From contig JAGHVP010000081.1 of the NCBI GenBank assembly GCA_018064305.1, positions 1 through 6,552 on the forward strand: 6,552 bases of DNA, in the 5' to 3' direction. A program made the position numbers and the translations under genes. This stretch comes from Candidatus Equibacterium intestinale (GTDB lineage Bacteria > Bacteroidota > Bacteroidia > Bacteroidales > UBA932). The notes under the pieces were generated by a model. It was given only the letters and a program-made list of their open reading frames with translations, was not told the DNA's origin and did not search any database. Of this stretch, positions 1 through 6,380 are shown piece after piece; the first letter of the stretch is position 1, and each line of letters starts with the position of its first letter.

Positions 1-276
1 TGACATCAGCTCGGTGATGCCCAGGATGAACAGGGTGTTGAACAGGTTGCTGCCGGAGACATTGCCGATTGCAATGCCGCTGCGCCCTTTCAGGGCTCCG
101 AAAAGGCTTACTGTAAGCTCAGGCATCGAAGTACCTATGCCCACAATCACCACACCGATTACAAACTCAGAGACATGGTACTTCTTAGCAATGCCAGTGG
201 CGCCGTTGACCAGGAGGTCGGCGCCAAAGACAGTGAGGGCGATGCCCAGAATGAAAAGAAGTACTGTAAGTATCAT
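1..276 (-). CDS. Sodium/calcium (cation/Ca2+) exchanger, CaCA family, N-terminal part (runs off left edge)
   Basis: Reading from the ATG at 276 toward position 1 gives 92 open codons with no stop, so the 3' part lies outside the window. Seen: a hydrophobic segment at residues about 3-22 followed by GADLLVNGA, a second segment about 36-62 carrying GIGTSMPEL (46-54), and a third about 68-90 carrying GNVSGSNLFN (71-80). In the CaCA superfamily (E. coli YrbG and relatives) the G-T-S-x-P-E and G-N-x-x-G-S-N motifs form the alpha-1 repeat that binds Ca2+ and Na+ within the membrane. The full protein should be an inner-membrane antiporter of roughly 300-350 residues with a second alpha repeat downstream. 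The start is 6 nt after the carB stop with no clear Shine-Dalgarno, which suggests co-transcription and possibly translational coupling. Family assignment is firm. The ion specificity cannot be read from this fragment. Confidence 0.88.
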   Translation of the reverse strand, partial: MILTVLLFILGIALTVFGADLLVNGATGIAKKYHVSEFVIGVVIVGIGTSMPELTVSLFGALKGRSGIAIGNVSGSNLFNTLFILGITELMS

Positions 277-282
277 CCAATA

Positions 283-3200
283 CTAGTATTGATCCCAGCT
301 CTTGATTGCTATGTCATCCATCGGCAGGTTGCAGAATGCAATGATGAATGCTGCGGCAAGACGGGGGTTGGTAATCAGAGGAATATTGAAGTCTACAGCG
401 GCACGGCGTATCTTGTATCCGTTGCTGAGTTCGCCCTGCGTGAGGTTCTTGGGTATGTTGATTACCAGCTCGACCTCTTTGTTGCGGACCATGTCAAGCG
501 CGCTGATGCCATCTTCCTGCCCTACTTCGCTGGGCCAGAGGACGCGTGTTGCAGGAATGCCGTTGTCTTTGCAGTAGCGGTATGTGCCGTCGGTTGCATA
601 TATTTCATAACCGTGCTCGATCAGCAGGCGTGAAGCCTTGAGCAGCTGTGCCTTCTGCTCACCTTCGCCTGATGAGAGGAGTATCTTCTTGCCGGGGATT
701 CTGTATCCGACGGCAATCATAGACTTGAGGATAGCCTCGTCGGTGTTGTCACCGAGGCAGCCCACCTCACCTGTCGAAGCCATGTCCACACCAAGCACAG
801 GGTCGGCCTTCTGCAGACGGCTGAACGAGAACTGCGAAGCCTTGATACCCACATAGTCAAGCTCGAAGGCACTCTTGTGGGGCGCAGCCGGATTTTCACC
901 CATGATAACCTTGGTTGCAAGCTCGATAAGGTTGATCTTAAGCACTTTGGATGCGAACGGGAAGCTGCGTGACGCACGCAGGTTGCACTCGATTACTTTG
1001 ATATCGTTTTCACGTGCCAGGAACTGGATGTTGAACGGACCGCTGATGTTGAGGGCTGCGGCAATCTTCCTTGCCACCTTCTTGATGCGGCGGGCAGTCT
1101 CTACATAAAGTTTCTGGGGAGGGAACTGGATTGTGGCGTCACCTGAGTGGACACCTGCAAACTCGATATGCTCTGAGATTGCGTATGCCAGGACCTCGCC
1201 TTTGTTTGCCACTGCATCGAACTCGATTTCCTTTGCATGCTGGATGAACGAGCTTACCACTACAGGGTGCTTCTTGGAAACATTCGCAGCGAGCTGCAGG
1301 AACTCATCAAGCTCGGAGCGGTTGGAACATACGTTCATTGCCGCACCAGAAAGCACGTATGAAGGACGCACAAGCACGGGGAACCCGACCTTGTCTACAA
1401 ATTCGTATATATCGTTGAGCGTTGTAAGCTCTTTCCACTGGGGCTGGTCTACGCCGATCTTGTCGAGCATGGCCGAGAACTTGTGACGGTCCTCTGCGTT
1501 GTCGATGCTTTCGGCAGACGTACCAAGCAGGTTCACACCGTGGTGCTGGATCCTGAGAGCCAGGTTGTTAGGAATCTGGCCGCCTACAGATACAACCACA
1601 CCGTGGGGATTCTCCTTGTCGTGGATATCCATGACACGCTCGAATGTGAGTTCGTCAAAGTAGAGACGGTCGCACATGTCGTAGTCGGTTGAAACTGTCT
1701 CGGGATTGTAGTTGATCATGATGCCGCGCCAGCCGCTCTTGCGGATTGTCTGGAGTGCATTCACAGAGCACCAGTCGAACTCTACGCTGCTGCCGATACG
1801 GTAAGCACCCGAACCAAGCACGATCACAGACTTCTTGTCGTCGTAGAAGTCGATGTCGTTTTCAGTTCCGTTGTATGTGAGATACAGATAGTTGATCTTT
1901 GCGGGGAACTCGCCGCCAAGAGTATCGATCTGCTTTACTACAGGAACCACACCCATCTGCTTGCGGCACTTCCTTACAATGTCGGTGTACTCATCGGTAT
2001 CGATGCTGTCTTTATAAACGAGACGTCCGATCTGGAAGTCTGAGAAGCCGGCCTGTTTTGCAACGAGCATGAGGTCGTGTGACACCTCTTCGATGCTGCC
2101 GCATTTCTCGATTTCCTTGCCGATGTTTACAATGTTCTCAAGACGGTAGAGGAACCAACGGTCGATCTTGGTAAGATCGTGGATCTGGTCGACCGTATAA
2201 CCTTTCTGAAATGCCTTTGCAATCACGAAGACACGGTTGTCGGTAGGTTCGCGGAGCGCCTTGTCTATGTCGTTCACCACAATCTCCTTGTTGGCCACGA
2301 AGCCGTGGGCGCCCTGCCCTATCATACGCAGACCTTTCTGGATAGTCTCCTCGAATGTGCGTCCGATTGCCATGACCTCACCCACAGACTTCATGCTGCT
2401 GCCGATTTCGCGGCTTACACCATGGAACTTGCTCAAATCCCAGCGGGGTATCTTGCAGACAACGTAGTCTACAGTGGGCTCGAAGAATGCTGTAGTGACT
2501 TTTGTAACTGAATTCTTAAGTTCGGACAGACCGAAACCGAGACCTATCTTTGCTGCCACAAATGCCAGAGGATATCCGGTGGCCTTTGAAGCGAGTGCGG
2601 ACGAACGGCTGAGACGGGCGTTGACCTCGATTACACGGTAGTCATCAGATGCAGGGTCGAAAGCGAACTGCACGTTGCACTCTCCTACGATGCCGATGTG
2701 ACGCACGATGCGGATGGCAAGTTCACGCAGCTTGGCGTGGTCGTGTGCCGAAAGTGTCTGGCAGGGAGCCACCACGATACTCTCTCCGGTATGGATTCCC
2801 AGAGGGTCGAAGTTCTCCATGTTGCAGACTGTGATGCAGTTGTTGTACTTGTCACGGACAACCTCATACTCTATCTCCTTCCAGCCTTTCAGGGATTTCT
2901 CGACAAGGACCTGGGGAGAATATGAGAATGATTTCTGAGCAAGCACATTAAGCTCCTGCTCATTGTCGCAGAATCCGCTGCCCAGACCGCCGAGTGCATA
3001 GGCGGCACGGAGGATTACAGGATATCCGAGGTCCTCTGCAGCCTTGCGGGCGTCTTCTATGCTCTCTACAGCATGGCTTCTGATGATCTTGACACCGATC
3101 TCTTCCATCTTGTTGTTGAAGCATTCGCGGTCTTCTGTATCTATGATTGCCTGGACGGGTGTTCCAAGCACCTTGAGGTTATATTTTTCAAGTATTCCTT

Positions 3201-3507
3201 TCTCGAACAGCTGCACGCCGCAGTTGAGGGCTGTCTGTCCGCCGAAAGCCAGCAGGATGCCCTGGGGCTGCTCCTTTGCTATGACTCTCACCACGAAATA
3301 GGGTGTTACAGGCAGGAAGTATATCTTGTCTGCTATTCCTTCTGAAGTCTGCACTGTGGCGATGTTGGGATTGATGAGGACTGTCTCAATACCTTCCTCG
3401 CGCATTGCCTTGAGTGCCTGGCTGCCGCTGTAGTCAAACTCGCCGGCCTCACCTATCTTGAGGGCACCGGAACCCAGAATCAGGACTTTTTTGATTTCTG
3501 TATCCAT
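283..3507 (-). CDS. carB: Carbamoyl-phosphate synthase, large (synthetase) subunit
   Basis: Full length at 1074 residues, as usual for CarB. It makes carbamoyl phosphate from bicarbonate, ammonia and 2 ATP in the cytoplasm, feeding pyrimidine and arginine synthesis, and normally receives ammonia from CarA through a tunnel. Seen: carboxyphosphate half about 1-400 (KVLILGSGALKIGEAGEFDY from residue 7; Arg167; WKEIEYEVVRD 209-219; IEVNARLSRS 293-302), linker/oligomerisation region about 400-555, carbamoyl-phosphate half about 560-935 (VIVLGSGAYRIGSSVEFDW 561-579; RPSYVLSGAAM 714-724; IECNLRASRS 839-848), and an MGS-like allosteric domain about 938-1074 (ATDGT 971-975, VINIPKN 1015-1021). Both ATP-grasp halves keep their Glu/Asn/Arg metal and phosphate ligands (E294/N296/R298 and E840/N842/R844), so it looks active. 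Wording is closer to animal CPS1/CAD than to E. coli CarB. It starts 12 nt after carA, with only a weak AGG as ribosome site. Confidence 0.98.
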   Translation of the reverse strand: MDTEIKKVLILGSGALKIGEAGEFDYSGSQALKAMREEGIETVLINPNIATVQTSEGIADKIYFLPVTPYFVVRVIAKEQPQGILLAFGGQTALNCGVQLFEKGILEKYNLKVLGTPVQAIIDTEDRECFNNKMEEIGVKIIRSHAVESIEDARKAAEDLGYPVILRAAYALGGLGSGFCDNEQELNVLAQKSFSYSPQVLVEKSLKGWKEIEYEVVRDKYNNCITVCNMENFDPLGIHTGESIVVAPCQTLSAHDHAKLRELAIRIVRHIGIVGECNVQFAFDPASDDYRVIEVNARLSRSSALASKATGYPLAFVAAKIGLGFGLSELKNSVTKVTTAFFEPTVDYVVCKIPRWDLSKFHGVSREIGSSMKSVGEVMAIGRTFEETIQKGLRMIGQGAHGFVANKEIVVNDIDKALREPTDNRVFVIAKAFQKGYTVDQIHDLTKIDRWFLYRLENIVNIGKEIEKCGSIEEVSHDLMLVAKQAGFSDFQIGRLVYKDSIDTDEYTDIVRKCRKQMGVVPVVKQIDTLGGEFPAKINYLYLTYNGTENDIDFYDDKKSVIVLGSGAYRIGSSVEFDWCSVNALQTIRKSGWRGIMINYNPETVSTDYDMCDRLYFDELTFERVMDIHDKENPHGVVVSVGGQIPNNLALRIQHHGVNLLGTSAESIDNAEDRHKFSAMLDKIGVDQPQWKELTTLNDIYEFVDKVGFPVLVRPSYVLSGAAMNVCSNRSELDEFLQLAANVSKKHPVVVSSFIQHAKEIEFDAVANKGEVLAYAISEHIEFAGVHSGDATIQFPPQKLYVETARRIKKVARKIAAALNISGPFNIQFLARENDIKVIECNLRASRSFPFASKVLKINLIELATKVIMGENPAAPHKSAFELDYVGIKASQFSFSRLQKADPVLGVDMASTGEVGCLGDNTDEAILKSMIAVGYRIPGKKILLSSGEGEQKAQLLKASRLLIEHGYEIYATDGTYRYCKDNGIPATRVLWPSEVGQEDGISALDMVRNKEVELVINIPKNLTQGELSNGYKIRRAAVDFNIPLITNPRLAAAFIIAFCNLPMDDIAIKSWDQY

Positions 3508-3519
3508 TGTCTGCCTGTA

Positions 3520-4611
3520 TTAAAGGGATTTTATGAAACTTTCAAATATGTATGCAGTATCAACCTCGTATCCGTATGCCTCGGGATAGAACTGTATTGC
3601 CTGAAACGGAAGGCTCTTGTGTGCTATTCCTTCAATAGTGCCGTCGTTCAGGTTCTCGTAAGTCACTTTCCAATCTTCGGGAAGTGACCCGGCCGCGATG
3701 GCGAAGCTGTGGTTCTGTGATGTGGTGTAGCATCTCTGGGTACCGCTCATTCTGACTGGCTGGTTTGTGTGGTGGCCCGACTTGAGCTTGACAACCTTCG
3801 CTCCGGCAGCCATTGCCAGAAGAAGATTACCCATGCAGACGCCGAGGACAGGTTTGCCCTTTACCATGGCTTCCTTGATGTGGGCCACGGTCTCCTTAAG
3901 GAAAGTAGGGTTGCCGGGACCGTTCGAGATCACGAGTCCGTCGTAGCCGGCGGTTGCAGGATCGTTGTTGAAGTCATAGTTCCAGGGAACTCTAATAATC
4001 TCGACTCCGTTTCCGGCAAGGATCCTGAGAATGTTATGTTTTACACCGCAATCCACAAGCACTACCTTCTTACAGCCTTTCGGACCGGCATATCTTATCA
4101 CCTCTTTGCATGAGACTCTCTCAACGAGGTTTTCAGAATAGGGATCTGTCATCGGGACAGGGTCGAAACCGTCGGGGATTATCTGGCAGAGCATCGAACC
4201 GCTTTCACGCACCACTTTTGTGATGGCGCGGGTGTCCACTCCGTAGATGCCTGGTATCTTGTGCTCTATGAGCCAGTCGTTGAGGCTGCATACTGCGTTC
4301 CAGTGACTGTAGTCGAACGACATGTCGGTCACGATAAGTCCGCGGATATGGCAGTTTTCGCTTTCGTAGCTCTGGCAGATGTTGTCGATGACAACCTCGG
4401 CAGGAGCGCCATAATTACCTATCTGGGGATACGTCACACAGAGGATCTGCCCCTCGAATGAAGGGTCGGTAAGGTTTTCCGGGAACCCGGCAGTTGCTGT
4501 AGTGAAGGTGAGAACACCGCAGGCTGGGGTTGTGTATCCAAAAGAATAGCCTTGAAAATCAAGGCTATTGTATAGTTGGAGAACAGATTTTGCGGTTGAT
4601 GAGAGTTGCAT
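3520..4611 (-). CDS. carA: Carbamoyl-phosphate synthase, small (glutamine amidotransferase) subunit, with a divergent active site
   Basis: 363 residues, close to the usual 355-385. The N-terminal CPSase domain spans about 10-140 (TDPSFEGQ 48-55, TYPQIGNYG 60-68, GVDTRAIT 124-131) and a class I glutaminase domain about 181-363. The family role is to hydrolyse glutamine and pass ammonia to CarB. Seen in the glutaminase: the nucleophile elbow GVCMGN is present (Cys259) and Glu344 is present. The catalytic His expected in (F/G)HPEA is Tyr342 (FYPEA, codon TAT at 3586-3588). Also changed are the Gln usually after GN/GH (Leu263), GPGDP (GPGNP, Asn234), QNHG (QNHS, Ser302) and the SGP/PGP after HPEA (YGYE). 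The N-terminal EDG-type turn is replaced by YNS (14-16). The gene is otherwise intact and in frame, the first of an operon with carB. Its ATG follows an A-run (4612-4618 on the plus strand is T7) without a Shine-Dalgarno. Glutamine-dependent activity is doubtful; identity as CarA is not. Confidence 0.95.
   Translation of the reverse strand: MQLSSTAKSVLQLYNSLDFQGYSFGYTTPACGVLTFTTATAGFPENLTDPSFEGQILCVTYPQIGNYGAPAEVVIDNICQSYESENCHIRGLIVTDMSFDYSHWNAVCSLNDWLIEHKIPGIYGVDTRAITKVVRESGSMLCQIIPDGFDPVPMTDPYSENLVERVSCKEVIRYAGPKGCKKVVLVDCGVKHNILRILAGNGVEIIRVPWNYDFNNDPATAGYDGLVISNGPGNPTFLKETVAHIKEAMVKGKPVLGVCMGNLLLAMAAGAKVVKLKSGHHTNQPVRMSGTQRCYTTSQNHSFAIAAGSLPEDWKVTYENLNDGTIEGIAHKSLPFQAIQFYPEAYGYEVDTAYIFESFIKSL
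4545..4569 (-). promoter_or_regulatory. Perfect hairpin in the early carA coding sequence
   Basis: AATAGCCTTG (4545-4554) and CAAGGCTATT (4560-4569) are perfect inverted repeats of 10 bp around a 5-nt loop. In the carA mRNA the hairpin covers codons 15-23, about 42 nt after the start codon, and is followed by CUUUUGG. It lies where the protein departs from the family's usual N-terminal wording. It could pause the ribosome or polymerase, act as a weak attenuator, or be coincidental. The structure is certain as sequence; the function is unproven. Confidence 0.4.
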
Positions 4612-4635
4612 TTTTTTTGTGCATTTAAAATTTCA

Positions 4636-4667
4636 CAAAAGTAGTATTTTTTACTTTATGTTGCAAC
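4636..4667 (-). promoter_or_regulatory. Predicted carAB promoter (Bacteroidota type)
   Basis: On the minus strand TACTTTTG (4643 to 4636) matches the Bacteroidota -7 consensus TAnnTTTG exactly. Twenty nt upstream is GTTG (4667-4664), fitting the -33 TTG core. Transcription would start near 4630, giving a leader of about 18-20 nt before the carA ATG at 4611. Both elements and their spacing are seen in the sequence; activity is inferred. Confidence 0.62.
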
Positions 4668-4833
4668 ATTGGGGTGATTTTTTCTTTTTTCCGCCGGCAC
4701 ATATTAATATTTAAGAATATTTTCATCAGAAACTATTATCCGGCATTCTTTGACGATGATTTATAGAAAAATGAATCTGACAGTTGGAATATTTTGCAAA
4801 ACCGGCAATTCTGGTTTCAAATTGTAATCGCCT

Positions 4834-4871
4834 AAAAAGTGCGTCACAATCATTTTCAACGCACTTTTTTT
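4834..4871 (+). terminator. Terminator-shaped hairpin (or operator palindrome) upstream of gdhA
   Basis: AAAAAGTGCGT (4834-4844) pairs perfectly with ACGCACTTTTT (4859-4869), an 11-bp stem with a 14-nt loop, and the T-run continues to 4871. This has the shape of an intrinsic terminator on the plus strand, and a weaker one on the minus strand. No established gene ends just before it: carA points the other way and gdhA starts downstream. The end of the T-run supplies the TTTG -33 element of the gdhA promoter. It may insulate gdhA, end an unrecognised short transcript, or serve as a regulator's palindrome. Confidence 0.5.
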
Positions 4872-4923
4872 GTTTTTAATCTCAAATAATATAATTTTGC
4901 ACTTGAAAATTCACAATCATTTT
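4844..4923. repeat. 13-nt direct repeat pair TCACAATCATTTT
   Basis: TCACAATCATTTT occurs at 4844-4856 and again at 4911-4923, 67 nt apart in the same orientation. The first copy begins at the last stem base and fills most of the loop of the 4834-4871 hairpin. The second lies in the predicted 5' leader of gdhA, 18 nt before its ATG. The two copies bracket the gdhA promoter. A paired regulator site or a small local duplication would both explain this. Confidence 0.6.
4869..4899 (+). promoter_or_regulatory. Predicted gdhA promoter (Bacteroidota type)
   Basis: TTTG (4869-4872) is followed after 19 nt by TAATTTTG (4892-4899), an exact match to TAnnTTTG at the expected spacing. Transcription would begin near 4905, leaving a leader of about 36 nt before the ATG at 4942. 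This promoter also decides the gene start, because the upstream in-frame ATG at 4870 would lie before the transcription start. Confidence 0.72.
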
Positions 4924-4941
4924 TACATCATTAATAGCAAT

Positions 4942-6291
4942 ATGAATGCACAGGAATATGTAAGCCAGTTCATGGCCGACGTGATAGCAAAGAACCCCAA
5001 CGAGCCGGAATTCCATCAGGCAGTACGCGAAGTGGTGGAAAGCGTGGCTCCGCTTATTGTGGAGAACCCGCAGCTGCTCAACCTCAAAGTTATGGAGCGG
5101 ATAGTCGAGCCTGAAAGGGTTGTCATGTTCCGCGTCCCCTGGGTGTCTGATTCAGGCGAGGTAATGATAAACAAGGGATACCGTATCCAGATGAACAGTG
5201 CCATCGGCCCCTACAAGGGAGGTGTCCGCTTCCATCCCAGCGTAAATCTCAGCATCCTCAAGTTCCTTGCATTCGAGCAGACCTTCAAGAACAGCCTCAC
5301 CACCCTGCCCATGGGCGGCGGCAAGGGAGGCTCTGATTTCAACCCCAAGGGCAAGTCAGAGATGGAGATCATGCGTTTCTGCCAGAGCTTCATCACAGAG
5401 CTTTACCGCCATATCGGCCCCGACACCGACGTCCCTGCCGGCGATATCGGAGTGGGCGGCCGCGAAGTTGCATATATGTTCGGTCAGTACAAACGTCTGG
5501 CAAATGAGTTCACCGGCACTTTCACCGGCAAGGGACGCAGCTTCGGCGGGTCGATAATGCGCCCCGAGGCAACAGGATACGGTGCCTGCTATTTCGGCCA
5601 GGCGATGCTTGCCACACGCGGCGAGTCGTACAAGGGTAAGACAGTTGCAATTTCAGGAGCAGGCAACGTGGCCCAGTTCGCAGCGCAGAAAGCCACGGCT
5701 CTCGGCGCCAAGGTCGTGACCCTCTCTGATTCAAACGGATTCATATATGACCCACAGGGCATCAACGAAGAGAAACTCAAATATGTATTCATGCTCAAGA
5801 ATGTCCAAAGAGGCCGTATCCGTGAATATGTAACAAAATACCCCGAGGCACAGTATTTCGACGGCCAGCGTCCATGGATTGTGAAATGTGACATTGCAAT
5901 GCCCTGCGCAACCCAGAACGAGCTCAACGAAGAAGAAGCCAGGACCTTGATTGCAAACGGATGCACCTGTGTCGTGGAAGGAGCCAACATGCCCACCACC
6001 CCCGCTGCCATCGCAGTATTCCAGAACGCCAAGATACTCTACTCGCCCGGCAAGGCATCCAACGCCGGCGGCGTGGCCACATCAGGCCTTGAGATGACAC
6101 AGAACTCCATCCGTCTCGGCTGGAGCAAGGAAGAGGTCGACCAGAAGCTGCAGAGCATCATGGCCAACATCCACGAGCGCTGCGTCGAGTTCGGCACTGA
6201 AGACGACGGCTATGTCAATTACGTCAAAGGAGCCAATATCGCAGGTTTCATGAAAGTGGCCGATGCTATGGTGGCCCAGGGCATCGTATAA
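4942..6291 (+). CDS. gdhA: Glutamate dehydrogenase, hexameric, probably NADP(H)-preferring
   Basis: 449 residues, the normal size for hexameric bacterial GDH. It interconverts 2-oxoglutarate plus ammonia and glutamate in the cytoplasm, usually in the assimilatory direction for this type. Seen: N-terminal helix MNAQEYVSQFMADV; substrate domain with GPYKGG (Lys92), FEQTFKNSL (Lys116), PMGGGKGG (catalytic Lys128) and PAGDIGVGG (Asp168); Rossmann domain with SGAGNVA (238-244) and SDSNG (262-266), the latter typical of NADP-type enzymes; then SNAGGVATSGLEMTQNS (373-389) closing the glutamate pocket. All expected catalytic and substrate residues are present. I chose ATG 4942, not the in-frame ATG at 4870, because the family begins here, the extra 24 residues are A/T-coded low-quality sequence, and the promoter lies between. 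There is no Shine-Dalgarno, only an A/T-rich leader. It is monocistronic, ended by a hairpin at 6327, and divergent from carAB. Cofactor preference is inferred. Confidence 0.98.
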   Translation: MNAQEYVSQFMADVIAKNPNEPEFHQAVREVVESVAPLIVENPQLLNLKVMERIVEPERVVMFRVPWVSDSGEVMINKGYRIQMNSAIGPYKGGVRFHPSVNLSILKFLAFEQTFKNSLTTLPMGGGKGGSDFNPKGKSEMEIMRFCQSFITELYRHIGPDTDVPAGDIGVGGREVAYMFGQYKRLANEFTGTFTGKGRSFGGSIMRPEATGYGACYFGQAMLATRGESYKGKTVAISGAGNVAQFAAQKATALGAKVVTLSDSNGFIYDPQGINEEKLKYVFMLKNVQRGRIREYVTKYPEAQYFDGQRPWIVKCDIAMPCATQNELNEEEARTLIANGCTCVVEGANMPTTPAAIAVFQNAKILYSPGKASNAGGVATSGLEMTQNSIRLGWSKEEVDQKLQSIMANIHERCVEFGTEDDGYVNYVKGANIAGFMKVADAMVAQGIV

Positions 6292-6326
6292 CACCCTGTC
6301 ACCACAATATCCCGAACACATTAACG

Positions 6327-6359
6327 CATAAGGGCGGTTTCGATGGGACCGCCCTTATG
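6327..6359 (+). terminator. gdhA transcription terminator hairpin
   Basis: CATAAGGGCGGT (6327-6338) pairs perfectly with ACCGCCCTTATG (6348-6359), a 12-bp stem with a 9-nt loop that could shorten by two T-G pairs. It lies 35 nt after the gdhA stop. The stem is GC-rich, but the tail (TTGTATTCT) is only a weak T-tract, so efficiency is uncertain. The symmetric stem might also stop transcription arriving from the right. Confidence 0.75.
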
Positions 6360-6380
6360 TTGTATTCTGATTGCACGGGA

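Larger units (their letters stand above)
4612..4941. other. Divergent intergenic region between carAB and gdhA
   Basis: This 330-nt A/T-rich stretch separates the two divergent transcription units. It contains a carA promoter near its left end, a gdhA promoter near its right end, and a terminator-shaped hairpin just upstream of the latter. The middle (about 4670-4830) holds no gene I can support. It does contain a 10-bp palindrome ATATTAATAT (4701-4710), AATATT boxes at 4706, 4716 and 4788 (the first two exactly 10 nt apart), and CCGGCA at three places. These could be regulator sites but are also easily produced by A/T-rich composition. Confidence 0.7.

Noticed and set aside
175..633. 152-codon plus-strand open frame over the carB 3' end
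   Set aside because: It is antisense to a well-conserved carB and exchanger sequence, has no recognisable motifs and no promoter. The same holds for the other plus-strand frames across carB and carA.
3508..3519. Possible frameshift or broken carA-carB junction as the cause of the odd CarA C-terminus
   Set aside because: The reading frame after Tyr342 continues with family-like sequence (DTAYIFESFIKSL) to a normal stop 12 nt before carB, so the changes are substitutions, not a frameshift.
4701..4721. ATATTAATAT palindrome and 10-nt spaced AATATT boxes as an operator
   Set aside because: Such words arise easily in A/T-rich intergenic DNA, they overlap no promoter element I can identify, and I recognise no matching regulator. 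Recorded only within the intergenic entry.
4870..4941. Longer gdhA start adding 24 residues
   Set aside because: The ATG at 4870 overlaps the -33 element of the predicted promoter, the added residues come from the A/T-rich promoter sequence, and the family N-terminus begins at 4942.
5589..6032. 147-codon minus-strand open frame inside gdhA
   Set aside because: It is the complement of strongly conserved GdhA coding sequence. GC-rich third positions commonly leave such antisense frames open.
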